From Corydoras sp. C115 (lineage: Eukaryota > Chordata > Actinopteri > Siluriformes > Callichthyidae): 64,000 nucleotides of DNA. This document shows, one piece after another, positions 23,745-35,210 of the stretch; the first letter of the stretch is position 1; every line of letters starts with the position of its first letter. The stretch is taken from NCBI GenBank assembly GCA_019802505.1, contig JAFMOC010000011.1, positions 2,740,001 through 2,804,000 on the forward strand, read 5' to 3'. The notes beneath the pieces were generated by a model, which searched no databases, was not told the DNA's origin, and saw only the letters and a program-made list of their open reading frames with translations. The translations under genes and the position numbers were made by a program.

Positions 23745-24091
23745 AGTCTAATATTTGATTGATTAAAAAAATCCTAAAAGCCAAAGATGCTATGCCTATA
23801 AACCTCATATTCTGATGCCTAGATTCCTTTCAAATTTTACTGTATCCTTCAATCATTGAATTTTCAAGGATGCAGGTGTGCATGCTTGTCACTTTGAAAA
23901 TACCCACAATCATATGTGTCCAGGGTCCAAACAAGTCTCTGGAAAGATAGAATGTCATAATTCTCATAAATGTTAATATCACCATAGAAGTATCTGAGTA
24001 AAGTCAATTAAAATGTGAAAATGTCTGTATCCATTTGCTATTAAGTATTTGAAAACTAACAGAAATGTATCAAAGTTAAGCATGCTCGAGA

Positions 24092-24170
24092 ATTTCCCCC
24101 ATTGTGGGACCAATAGAGACCAAAAGTTTATTGGGACCAAACCTTCTTATATTATCTTATAAATCCATTT
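24092..24170 (+). repeat. LINE 3'-end-like fragment
   Basis: 'gaatttcccccattgtggga' followed shortly by 'tattatcttat'. It resembles the copy at 42209-42255, which ends in (TTATC)n, a typical non-LTR retrotransposon 3' terminus in fish. Confidence 0.5.
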
Positions 24171-24615
24171 GTATATCACGCTGAGATTCTATATAAAATG
24201 TCAACAAAAATAACGTAATTTTTAACACATTGTACAGCACTATTCGCCCTAAAAAGCTTTCCATGTAACACGTCAGCCATCCATTTCAAGCGTCAATAAT
24301 GTCCACATTGACTTGACTTGCTTAAAAAGACATGGTAAATATTGTGCAGTTGTGTGACATGTTACAAAAGAAGCAATAGCTACTACACGCTGAACGGTTT
24401 AAAACTGTAAACATTTTAGAAGTATTCATCTTTTTTATAAATACTTAAGCTTCAGAAAATAATCAAATTAAAAAGCTTTACTGCACTAAAAGGAAAATTT
24501 TGCCTCAATGCAGAAAAAAACAACATACAGTGCAAGTGCCAACCCCTCCTAACTTTCTTTTTGTGTTTCTTTTATGTTCTGTTCAATCAATGAGCGTATT
24601 TCTCTGCGTTCTGCC

Positions 24616-24981
24616 ATTCATTCATTCATTTATTTCCGTTTGATCCTCTATTAAGAGTCCTGGGGTTTCCCATGCCCATCCAGGGGAGAACATTTTGGGT
24701 GTTTGGCAGATACACCCAGGACAGGGAGACAATAGATCACTGGGGACATTCACTTGCACAGACAAACAGACAGATAGACAGACACACGCACTATATGGGG
24801 CAATTTACAGCATTAATTTACCTAGAAACCATGTTTTTGGACTGTGGGAGGAAACAGGAGAACCCGGAGGAAACCCAGGCAGACACAGGGAGAACATGGA
24901 AACTCCACCCAGATCGGAATACGAACCTGGATTCCCAGAGCTGAGAGGCGAATGTGCTAATAACTAAGCCACCGTGCCGCC
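24616..24981 (-). repeat. tRNA-headed SINE, full length
   Basis: Complement of (GAAT)n tail at 24616, complete body, and head ending 'ctaagccaccgtgccgcc'. Contains a 'cagacagatagacagacaca' expansion in place of the usual CA-rich segment. Two overlapping 90-residue frames on the plus strand are translations of the repeat. Confidence 0.9.
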
Positions 24982-25448
24982 CAGTGTTCTGTCTTGTTTA
25001 AGTTCATTAACATAAGCTTAAGCCCGGTCATGTGTTTTTGTTTTTCTACGTCTTCATTTATTCATTAGATCACTTACTTATTATCCAAAACTTGAACTAT
25101 GTATTGTGCTCTGCTCCTTTAAATAAATCTATTACGTCTACCTCGCTTCCTGGGTCCATTCAGTGCATTTATGCACGATCCTCGGCAGGATCAACAGCAA
25201 TACATGACAGACTAAAATACATTTACAATTAACTCCTGCTAAGCTTCAAATGCAGGTAACTATTTCATTGGGCAAGTGAATCTATTTTTGTACTAACATA
25301 TTAATATATATAAAATTTACATGAAGCTTGTGTGATTAAACAGCAAGGTGCTCAGTCACTGTTGTATGGCTTTAGGAACAACATTTTGCTGATACACATT
25401 AATACACATTAGAATTGTGTGAAGTGAATTCCAAGTCTCATCGTATCA

Positions 25449-25719
25449 CCTTATGCTTAATCCTCCATTAGGGTTGCAGGGGGTTTCCCATGCTCATCCA
25501 GGTGAGAACATTTTGGATGCAGGGTAGATACACCAAGGACAGGGTGCCAATCTATCACTGGGGACACTCACTTACACAGATGCACACACAAAATACACTA
25601 TATGGGGTAATTTAGAGCAACTGATTCATTGTGAATCCATGTTTTTGGATTGTGCACGTCAAACTTGGATCCCCCATTAAGAGGCAGACATGCTAACTAC
25701 TACACCACTGTGCCACCCG
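25449..25719 (-). repeat. tRNA-headed SINE with internal deletion
   Basis: Tail, 'catgctcatccaggtgagaa' and 'gtttttggattgtg' are present. The 'ggagaacccggaggaaaccc' section is missing, so the sequence jumps to 'cttggatcccccattaagag'. A sister copy at 43208 has the same deletion, suggesting a sub-family. Confidence 0.82.
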
Positions 25720-26450
25720 CATTACAATTACATCTGTTTAATTCCATTTTTTTACATTAATTTAAGTAAATATTTTGTTTTGGTTTTTACTATAAACACT
25801 TCTGTGCTCAAAAATGGAAAGCATACACACATTGTTATGTTTCGGCATGAGGCAATTGTGCCACTCCAAAACAAAATCTGTCTCTTTTGTGGCCAACTTG
25901 GCCAAATGGATGCTCCAACAGCTTGTGTATGCTGTGCAATTTGTTCTGGAGCAGGACAAACAATTCATCGGCTGGATATGATGAGGTCAAGAATAAAGAA
26001 ATAAGCCAGATGGCAGCTTTTACTGCATGTATGAGCTTTTGATTCTCTGGGGAAAGAAGCACATAGACAGAGGCAACAATTCATATGAATGTTGATCTGC
26101 CGGTTCTCCGTAAATTGCATGACCATTAATAATTAATCACATTCATATCATATTTAAAGCCACATAGGAAAGTGACCTAAATCTGATTTGAAAATCTTAA
26201 TGGAATAACTATCATTTAAGTGTGAGCATAACAATAAGAAACATTTCAAATGCAGCTTTTTCATTACTTTATTTACCTGCTTTGCTTAAAGACACTAAAC
26301 CATTTGAATATCTATTGAGCATAGGGTGACATACAGATTCAGTGAAGAACACAATTTGTAAATGTATGATTTACAATATAAATCTTTTTTGCTAAAAGAC
26401 GTCTAAGCCTACACATTTAAAAAAAAAAATCCAAATGAAATATTGTGATA

Positions 26451-26735
26451 GGGTGGCACGGTGGCTCAGGGGTTACAACGTGCTACGGGGATCCAGGTTC
26501 AAATCCAAATCTGGGTAGAGTTTCCATGTTCTCCCCGTGTCCGCGTGGGTTTCCTCCTGGTTCTCAGATTTTCGTCCCACAGTCCAAAAACATGGATACA
26601 AGGTAAATTGAGTGCTCATATTAACCCCTGTATGGTCTGTGTGTGAGTGCCCAAAATGTTCTCCCCTGGATGGGCATGGGGCCCCTCCCTGCGACCCTAG
26701 TACAGGATTAAGCAGAAGATAATGAATGAACGAAT
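26451..26735 (+). repeat. tRNA-headed SINE
   Basis: Head 'gggtggcacggtggctcagg' (A box), B box area 'ggttcaaatcc', deletion of the 'gcgatggattggcgccctgtcc' segment, then 'gataatgaatgaacgaa' tail. Confidence 0.88.
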
Positions 26736-27567
26736 AAATATTGTGGTAAAAAGATATTCAGCTGTGCTCTTCAGGTCAATACGCGTCTTTTCAACATTTC
26801 ATTCTTTCAAGTTCGAATTTACATACATTTTATCTATAGTTTTACTGATAAACATTTGCTGGTCTTGTGTCATTTGGCTATTGTGTCATTCTTGTCATGC
26901 AATGTATTCAGTGCAACAGTCCATGTCTATGTGAACACACACTTTTTTCACTTGTATTCATTTGCATATTCAAATGTGTAATCGAATATATACATTAGCA
27001 GTCTTACTGTCTACAGGCACTGAATCTACTCACGCACATAATGTAATCCAACATTCATAATACAGATGACCAATACCAGTGGAGAATGTACAAAACACAG
27101 CATTAGTAAAAAACAAAAAAAAAATTATAGACTATAGACTGTTAATCAGATTTCTGTATTGAATTCTATTGATTCCTGATGATGAATGTGTTTTTGTGAC
27201 TTGTTTAATATATTTACATTTAGCAGAAAATTATATTCAAAGTGAGAACAACACAAGTCAGGAGCTATGGAAAAACCAGCTACACTGTTGAATTATCAAA
27301 CCTGATTATTATTCTTTTATTATCCAGTGCCTTGTACCGAATGTGATCAGCTAAAGAGAGCCAATAGGGAAAGAGGAGTAGTGGAGTGACCCAAGTTCAC
27401 TTGGGCTGGTTGAACACAATTCAGGACGGCAGAGTTTTGAATTAGTTGTAGAGGCCTGCATGAAAATCATGGGTTTTCAAAATGAGCTGCCCATCTGCAG
27501 CTAAAATGCTACAGTATCTATTGGGCCTAAATTGCTTTTTTATGCTGGAAATCATTCAATCATTGAT

Positions 27568-27914
27568 AAATCCATCCATCCATTATCTTCCACTTTATCC
27601 TCTACTAGGGTCGCAGTGGGGTTCCCCATGCCCATCCAGAGGAGAATGTCTCGGGCGCTGGGCAGATGCACCCAGGACAGGGCGCCAATCTATCACTGGG
27701 TACACACTCACACAAACACACTATATATGGGGCAATTTGGAGAATTCAATTGACTTGATCCATGTTTTTGGACTGTGGGAGGAAACCAGAGAACCCAGAG
27801 GAAAACCACACGGACACGGGGAGAACATGAAAACTCCACCCAGATTGGGATTCGAACCGGGAAACCCTTGCGCTGAGAGGCGAACATGCTAACCCCCAAG
27901 TCACTGTGCCGCCC
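27568..27914 (-). repeat. tRNA-headed SINE, full length
   Basis: (GGAT)n-type tail at left, perfect B box 'ggttcgaatcc' on the minus strand near 27851-27861, head ending at 27914. Lies head-to-head with the next copy. Confidence 0.92.
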
Positions 27915-27951
27915 TCATTGATAAATCAACACATTAAAAAAATTTTACTGG

Positions 27952-28282
27952 GGCCGCACAGTGGTTAGCACGTCTGCCTCTAGATATACAGGTTAGAATC
28001 CCAATCTGGGTGGAGTTTCCATATTCTCCCCGTGTCCGTGTGTATTTCTTCCAAATTTTCCAGTTTCCTCTTACATATGGATCCAGAGTAAATTGCTCTA
28101 AATTGCCCCTTAAAATGTATGTTTGTGTGTCTGTGTGAGTGAGTGTGCCCAGCGATAGATTGATGTCTTGGGTGTATTTGCCCAGCACCCAAAACATTTT
28201 CTGCTAGATGGGCATTGCCACCGCAACTCTAGTAAAGGATTAAACGGAAGATAATGAATGAATGAATGAATGAATGAATGAA
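27952..28282 (+). repeat. tRNA-headed SINE, opposite orientation
   Basis: Head 'ggccgcacagtggttagcac' (A box shortened), B-box area changed to 'ggttagaatcc', tail (AATG)n. Forms an inverted pair with 27568-27914, separated by 37 bp. Confidence 0.9.
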
Positions 28283-28667
28283 TCAATCAATCAATTTTAC
28301 TGGTAAAAGCAAAAAGAAAATCCCAACATATCTGTGATAGAATATGTGAAGTACTGATTTGAAATAGCCAAGTTTCATTCTTGACCTTAAATTAAGCAAA
28401 AGGGACCAATTCATCTGAAAAAATAAATAAATAAAAATGACAGTTTTGTGTTTTGTGTAAAAATTCTACTAAAATGGGTGAGATATATAAACTGTTAGTG
28501 AAAACGTTTTTTTAAGGGGTTCCACCTGTAAGAAACAGATTACATACTTTTACTACTTATAGATATGGAATCTTGGAACATTTTTCTCAAAAAAATGAAC
28601 TACAACTTATTTATTTTTTGGTCATGTTCGATTTGAACAAATTATATAAAGAAAACCTACATATTAC

Positions 28668-28990
28668 ATCAACAGTAGCTTTTACGATGTCCTATTCTGC
28701 CCCCATTTTCGGCCACAGCAGCTTCCACTTTTCCAAAATGGCCTTTTTCAGATTTAGTATTGTCTGTGGGAAATTTTTGCACATTCATCCAGAAGAGAAT
28801 ATGTAAGGTCAGAGATTGATGTTAAAAGTGAGCCCCTGGTTTACAATCTCTGTTTTAGTTCCTCCCAACGGCGTTGATTATTAACAGGACTCCAAAAGGT
28901 TCAGAGGGTCCACTGCAGACATATTCATCCATGCTTTGTATACTGGAGAACTGTCATGTCAGAACAGAAAAGAACAGTTGGGGAGGCCCA
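28668..28990 (+). repeat. Dispersed repeat family D, copy
   Basis: 'ttctgcccccattttcggcc', 'gcagcttccacttttccaaa', 'catccagaagagaatatgta' and 'aggtcagagattgatgtt'. The same order of blocks appears at 31815-32175. I recall this as a common fish DNA-transposon-derived repeat but cannot name it. Confidence 0.55.
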
Positions 28991-29643
28991 CACTGTTTGG
29001 TGCACTAGTTGGATTTGCCAAAATGACCGCCGACGAACATCACGATTTACTGAAGATTTTACCTTGATCAAGATTATGGTACAGTTTTATTACCCGTGTA
29101 AACCAATTGAAATAAACAAAGAAAGATGAACTGTTTTTGGCTACTCACAATTTAATCTAAAATCAAGTTCATCAAAACACTTAAGACAACTGCAATTTAC
29201 ACAAAAATGATAAATGATTTAAAATATTAGCAAGTGAATAATAAATCTATAAGGCACGATAGAGCATGTGTTATTGTGAATAAATCATGGGAAAGAGATG
29301 TTATTAAACAATATGTGAAACTGTGTGCCATTACCGCTTTTCCAAAAATTTGTTCACAACAGTACACAACCTTGAGTGTCTTATTGCTTTTATAAAAGTT
29401 ACAAACACAATGTTAAAATAAATAAATAAATAAATTTAAAAAACATGGTTTGATTTATAAATGCGATTATTAAAAGCAAAATCATTAACAAACTGGTCTT
29501 CAGTGGCGTAATCTAGTTCGGTTTTTACAGTGAACACTGATCACAGAGTAACAGGATTCCGATTTCTCTAACAATTAAATACTTTCATCTATTGGCCAAA
29601 TTACAGAACACTGCTTATAGTAATTAATGTACTGTGTATTACG

Positions 29644-29938
29644 CTGTGGCAGGATCGGCGTGGCGTTGTTGATGGACTTTGATTAGGGTTATTTAATGCA
29701 TCTGACATAGCCTTTTAAAACGAGGAACCTTAGAAGCCACCGGGGGAGAGACCAACCACAAGCTCGTGGCATGGTGGACACGGCACATGCGTGGGAAAAA
29801 TAATACTGTTAAAGCCCAGTGTTTTTCAAATATACGCGTGTTGTGTCAGCAATAAACCTTTCCGTTGGGGCCCAAATCTTGTCTCCAGTCTTCATTCCTT
29901 CCACCCCCCACTACACACGATTTGATACGAATGTGTAG
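29644..29938 (+). mobile_element. Possible solo LTR or other retroelement fragment
   Basis: A GC-richer island in AT-rich intron that starts TG ('tgtggcaggatcggcg') and ends in a 'ccccccactacaca' stretch. It has an 'aataaacc' polyadenylation-like signal about 85 bp before the end. That arrangement fits an LTR. I could not find a clear target duplication or internal region, so this is tentative. Confidence 0.35.
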
Positions 29939-30318
29939 CAGTTAGGTGTGTGTGTTATTGTCAATAATGTCATGGCTGGACAAACGGCTCAGTCAATCAG
30001 ATTAAAAAGACTGAGACTACCTGTTTTACAATATAACACAATCTTCATATTTGTAAACATATGTTTAAAATAATGCCATATGCAAACATGTCAATAGAAC
30101 ACAGCTAATTGAAGGCAATAACAGAGCTTGGACAGTGTTCCTCTAATGGATCTGCATGCTACAGTGCCTGCAGTGTTGTAGATATGAATCTGACTCATGA
30201 CTGCTGTTAAATGTGATCTTTCTTTCAGCATCCTGTTTCTGAAAAACCCATTCAGATAGGGACTAGTTACTGTAACATTTTTATATTACAGATTGATTTA
30301 TATTACTGTATATGTGCA

Positions 30319-30320
<2 letters not shown>

Positions 30321-30414
<94 letters not shown>
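30321..30414. repeat. (AT)n then (AC)n microsatellite
   Basis: About 80 bp of alternating AT followed by seven AC units. Confidence 0.95.
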
Positions 30415-30415
<1 letters not shown>

Positions 30416-30990
30416 TTTGGTCATTTATTGTATTATATATAACTGTATATATGCAGCGGTTACATTTTACCTTATGTGTCTGTCTATACTAAAGCCAAAA
30501 TGTGTCCAAGGGACAGAAAACTTAGTTTTTTTTGTATAGGCTGATGAGGTTCAATTGACTGTGTGTTTGAGTTCTTTCCCATGTTGCAGACAGAGGCATG
30601 TGACTACACACACAACAGTATATTTTTAAGGCAATGGGACATGAACACACATGGTGAGGAAAGTATTGAAAGACTTAAAAAATAAATAACCAATTTGGAA
30701 AATAAATCACGTCTGTTTCTGTATGTCAGTTTCAGTTCATTTGTGATTCATTGTCAAACCAAGCTGAACTAATATGTGGTACAGTTATAAGTCTATACGG
30801 TTATACTGTATGTGGTACAGAGATATGTCTTCAGGTGTTTCTGAACATACGGAATGTTGCAACATTACAGACAGAGTTAGATAGATAATTCCACGAGAAG
30901 TGATGAAAGCTATTGCGTTAACTTGCACGACAATGTGGGTAAAGGTGGTAATCTTCACTCGAGAACAAAAAGCAAGGGGATATGCGTACT

Positions 30991-31011
30991 AAAAAAAAAA
31001 AAAAAAAAAAA
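30991..31011. repeat. poly-A run
   Basis: Homopolymer of 21 A bases with no visible retroelement body upstream. Confidence 0.85.
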
Positions 31012-31814
31012 GTGCTTCCTAACGCTTTCTCAAATTTAGTTTGGCCTGAATTCTTCAAACTGAATAAAACTTTAATGTGCTGCCAAAGAACATTAAAGTT
31101 TAACTTTTAATCTTTAAAAAAAAAAGATACAGCATTATTAAAACAACAATTAACATTTTATATCTAACAATTGTTAGATATAAATAATTTGGTCTTTTTT
31201 TCACATATTTGGCTAATCACTGATTTTTATTGTGTTGCCATAATTTTGGTTACTAAATATTTTGTGCTATTAATATCATATGTTTTTTGTTTTGTTTTGT
31301 TTATGAACTTTTTGAAATACAGTCTGGTCATTGGAGTTAATGATAACATTCAGTTTTAAATGCTAAGAAAACAAATCTTTATTATTGTTGTTCTTAGTGC
31401 AAATTGTGTGTTAAAAATTCACACCAGTATTTGTTGGTGTAAATTAGATTTTGCACTACTCTATAGTGTACTGTAATTTATAGTCTATTTATTTTGACTT
31501 ACAAGTTATTTTGATAATTTTCTTATAGTTTTTGGAGAACAATAGATAAACAGTTTGTATTTATGTATGATACTACAAGTTGACTGTACAATAACTTACA
31601 TTGCAATTGTTATTTAACATACACACATACTAAAACAGCAGAAGGAAACAAGACACAATTAGGTTAATGATCACAAGAATCAGTATAACAAATTGTCAGC
31701 TAAATTGGCAAGATCGTAATACATCTAATCTAAATCTAAGCGTTTTACCTAAAATGTTACATGTGGACTGGCTTAAAAAAAACATGCATTGTATGGGGAA
31801 AATAAGATGAAAAG

Positions 31815-32175
31815 CCAACAAATGTTTATGACATCCTATTCAAAATCCCCCAGCTATAACTGCTTTTACTCTTCTGGGAAGGAATTTACAAGCTTTATTG
31901 CTGATTCCATACCAGAAGAGCATTTAAGAGGTCAGAAAATGATGTTGGATAACAAGGCCTACACAACATAATTTTTCTTCTATTTCATCACAAAGATATG
32001 TGTTTGGCTAAAAGTCGGTGCTCTGTAAAGACCAGTCAAGAGCTTATACTAAACTTTATGTGCAAGAGGCCTTGCTTTGTACATCGAGGAAAAGTTATGG
32101 AGAGGTAAAGAACCTTCCCCAAACTGTTCTCACAAACTTAGAAGCATACGATTGTTTAAAAGAAATGTCTAATTG
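31815..32175 (+). repeat. Dispersed repeat family D, copy
   Basis: 'gacatcctattcaaaatccc', 'agaagagcatttaagaggtc', then at 32110-32165 'aaccttccccaaactgttct' and 'acttagaagcatacgattg'. Same block order as 28668-28990, but retains more of the 3' side. The 60-residue frame over it is not a gene. Confidence 0.55.
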
Positions 32176-33439
32176 TAAAGATATGTGGAGTAAATAAAGC
32201 ACCTACATTTAACGATTTTAAGCTAATGTAAAGTTCAAGTTCATTCATTTACATAGCTCTTTTTAATGTCCCAATACTATTGTTCATAGATTACATGTTA
32301 CAGAGTTTTGAGATGTAAGCGAATTGAAGTATCAATTTTTTTTTATATCACTGTTCACAACATCTGTACATTATAATGAAAAAAAACTCATTCATTGATT
32401 CATTTTGACTTTCTAGCTGATATTAGGGCTCACTGATGATTTCAGTAAATCAAATTTGGGCCTATGTTTTTTTAGGAACTGAAACAGTATTACACAGATT
32501 ATTCAAATTATTAAACAGAGTCCACATAAATACACACATCTCTAGGTAACCAACCGACTGAGCTGCAGAAAAAATGTGTAGCCGCAGAAACAGAACCACC
32601 TAGAATCACTTCATTTATTTATGTATGTTTTTTTTATTAAATGTTATATCTAGACCAGAACATACATTGTGCAAGCATTCACTGTACAAACACTGGACTA
32701 CTGGGAATAATTACAAATAGATGCAATTTCAAATTACTGGGATCTTTTTAATCATCCGATTGCCCATTTAAATTGGGACAATACAGAGTACTTTTGACCA
32801 CGACCATTAACTTCAGTAGCTATACCACAATATATTTAAAAATTCCCACCATCAATTTTTGGGTAACTTTTTGGTACTTTCTTTAGAACAAATGTTTCAG
32901 TGTGCATTTCAGTACAGAAAACAGACTAGTTTTATAAATTCTGCTTTCAATTGCAGATGTTCAGTACTATTAAATGCAGTAGCATGGCCACTGTCACAGA
33001 GCGTATATTGTTGGCTCCATGCTACTGTCCTACTGTTTAATCAAGGCCAAGGCAGAACACCTGTCCAAACACACTGCCTCGCTGACTTAAACTAGACTGT
33101 AGATTTTGTTTCAACAACATTAGGGAAACACTATTGAGAACAGCTTTTAACCAACTGAATTATAAATCCCACATCAGATAAAAGCATAAAAAACTATGTG
33201 AAAACAACTCACTGTCCTAGAATCTTTTTAGCAGATGTGTCATAGAAAATGGCTGAAACATGGTGGAATTTATGCACTTGGTATAGCTGTAAAATAGTAA
33301 ATGCCCCTGCAATGCAACTTCACATGGCCATATTTCATTTGCACATTTGATATTATCTGCTTTAAACTGCATGCATGTCCTGTTTGTATTAAACACAATA
33401 ACTAATAAATAATGATGTGTCCAAGGGAGGACAACACAC

Positions 33440-33652
33440 AACACAAGACGCACATAGACACACACAACATGGGGTCAATTTAGAACAGAAAATTCACTGT
33501 GAATCCATGTTTATGGAATGTGGGGAAGCCGGAGGAGGCCCATGTGGGCACGGGGAGAACGTGGAAACTCCACTCAAATCGGGGTTCCAATATGGAGCCC
33601 CCAATGGCGAGAGGCAGATGTACTACCACCACTACTACCACTACACCACCCA
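33440..33652 (-). repeat. tRNA-headed SINE, degraded
   Basis: 'atggggtcaatttagaacag', 'gtgaatccatgtttatgg', 'cggggagaacgtggaaactc' and a head degraded to 'ctaccactacaccaccc'. The tail side is lost. Confidence 0.75.
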
Positions 33653-35003
33653 TGTTAATATTCAATTTAATATTATTTATTATACAAACTTACGAATATT
33701 TTAAAAAGCTGGGTTAATGCAGATCATTAGCGTAAAATACATGAAAAAGCCCCATCTTCTTAGTTTGAGCTGTTCAATACAGACCATTCAGATATCTGTC
33801 CTACACCAATATAGCAGCGATCTAAACCTCTATTGAACACACAACACACTCTGAACTAAGATCAGCACAGCTTTTTTCCCCCAGTTTCTCATGCACAGCA
33901 TCCAGGAAAATTTTGAAAGTTGTCAAAGTGTGTGGTTGCTGTGGTGGTGTAATTTGGTTTTATGTGTCTTTTTACACTGATGATTACACTGCTGTAAACA
34001 AGTGTTTGCACCCCGGGGTGGGGGTGGGGGGGTATTATAAAGGGATCCTAGAGGGAGGGAGAGTCTGATTGTCCATTTCTTGTGCACGCTCCATCTATTG
34101 CCTAGAACATTTCGAGCAACTTAAGGTTTAGTGTTTTTTTTTTTTTTAAGTTTGGAACAAAACAAGTGATCGATTTTATGTGTAGAATAATCATAAGAAA
34201 ACAAAGAGGGTTTGACAAGCAAACTAAATAAAGCTTCCTATTGCTGCTTTTCCTTCTCCTCTAGAACACTTTGTCAGGTGCCGCATAACGATGTAGTTAG
34301 TTTGCATGGGGATTTATTTAACAGTTTCCTGATAGTGGTCGGTTAAGGTTTGCTCTCACAACACTCAGCAACTGGACTGTATACGTAACGTTACGCATTC
34401 CCTCGTGAACTGCGTAAATATAAACTTTGTACGAAAGGATGTTTTTCATTGTCGTTGTTTTTTCGTAATAGTAGATAGAAGAAAGTTCATTACATGGAGA
34501 ACATGCGGATCCTGTGTAGAGTTGTGAGTTGCAATGCCTAACAAAGTGACATTATTGCAGAATGTATGCCCCTCTGTTCTGTTAATCCGTGGATAACGAT
34601 GTCGGTTTAAAGAGACATTTTAACTAGAATTCAGTTCCATATAAACTACTGTGAACATTAGAGTGATTGTACCATAAAACGGGCTGTTTGCATGGTAGCG
34701 CTAATAGTAGTTCGTTATTTCGCAACGATAACAGACTGATCGATTTGTCCTCACCTCGGGCTGCGCGACAGAGAGCGTTCGATTCCGTCATTGTTTTCGC
34801 TTCAGAGCACAATCGTTGCAACGAGGTTCAAACTTAACACAAAATACAGCTACCTGGCCCTTTTGCTCAAAGCTGGCGCTCACGGCGCTAAATCGAGGAG
34901 CGAGATCAGAAAAGTGGCGCCTGTAGAAAGGAAAGCAGCGCAGTGACAACATTAAAAAGCACCGAGGGTTTCAGCAGAGCTGCAACCGCCACCAGTCGCT
35001 TAC

Positions 35004-35017
35004 CTGCGGGACGTCAT
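35004..35017 (-). CDS. ptpn11: ptpn11 exon 1: start codon and first residues of SHP2
   Basis: The first 14 coding bases of SHP2: ATG at 35017-35015, encoding MTSR plus AG of Arg5, then a consensus donor 'gtaagcg' (GT at 35003-35002). Spliced to exon 2 it reads MTSRRWFHPNITG, the conserved N-terminus of SHP2. As I recall, the coding part of human exon 1 is the same length. Start context has G at -3. Upstream on the minus strand lies the 5'UTR containing a long GA-repeat. The frame remains open upstream of this ATG for at least 59 codons, but contains no in-frame ATG, so this ATG is the start. Confidence 0.97.
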
Positions 35018-35210
35018 TTCGCTGTTTCGCGGCACCAGCACCGAGTGAACCGAGGGAGAGAGAGCTACTGACTCCAAACCGCCGCTCTCTCTCTCTCTCT
35101 CTCTCTTTTCCTCTCTCTCTCTTTCTCTCTCTCTCTCTTCGATCACTCTCTCTCTCTCTCGATCACTCTCTCTCTCTCTCTCTCTCTCGATCACTCTCTC
35201 TCCCAGTGTA
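35018..35210 (-). other. ptpn11: ptpn11 5'UTR (approximate extent)
   Basis: Sequence directly upstream of the SHP2 start codon. It consists of about 65 bp of ordinary GC-rich sequence next to the ATG, then a GA-rich tract (CT on the plus strand). The true 5' end is not visible from sequence; I stop after the repeat. Confidence 0.5.
35086..35206. repeat. Compound (CT)n / (GA)n microsatellite with TCGATCAC spacers
   Basis: Plus strand reads (CT)n interrupted by 'tttt'/'ttt' and by three copies of the unit 'tcgatcac' (near 35142, 35158 and 35188). Each is followed by a fresh CT run, indicating duplication of a composite unit. Lies in the ptpn11 5'UTR/promoter. Confidence 0.93.

Larger units (their letters stand above)
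10335..35003 (-). other. ptpn11: ptpn11 intron 1 (24.7 kb)
   Basis: Large first intron between the 14 coding bases of exon 1 and exon 2. I see no additional coding exon on either strand. It contains a decayed Tc1-like element (12496-13957), an 854-bp element with long inverted repeats (21154-22007), about fifteen SINE copies, TA tracts at 19614 and 30321, two copies of a dispersed repeat near 28668 and 31815, and a possible solo LTR near 29644. AT-rich stretches with nothing recognisable: 10440-12080, 12120-12490, 14720-16940, 17140-18400, 18525-19040, 19780-20470, 22010-23395, 26740-27560, 30420-31800 and 32180-33430. A large first intron is typical of vertebrate SHP2 genes. Confidence 0.85.

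Noticed and set aside
27482..27892. Open frame of 136 residues with 'HPGE', 'CPSRGE' and 'WEETREP' patterns, repeated at 6013, 24672, 43468, 62613 and elsewhere
   Set aside because: The same peptides recur wherever the (GAAT)n-tailed SINE occurs, in varied frames; this is the SINE body, not a protein family.
35000..35194. Treating the 64-residue frame through the GA repeat as the true SHP2 N-terminus
   Set aside because: It starts at a GTG, and the conserved SHP2 start is the internal ATG at 35017; kept only as a speculative extension in the findings.
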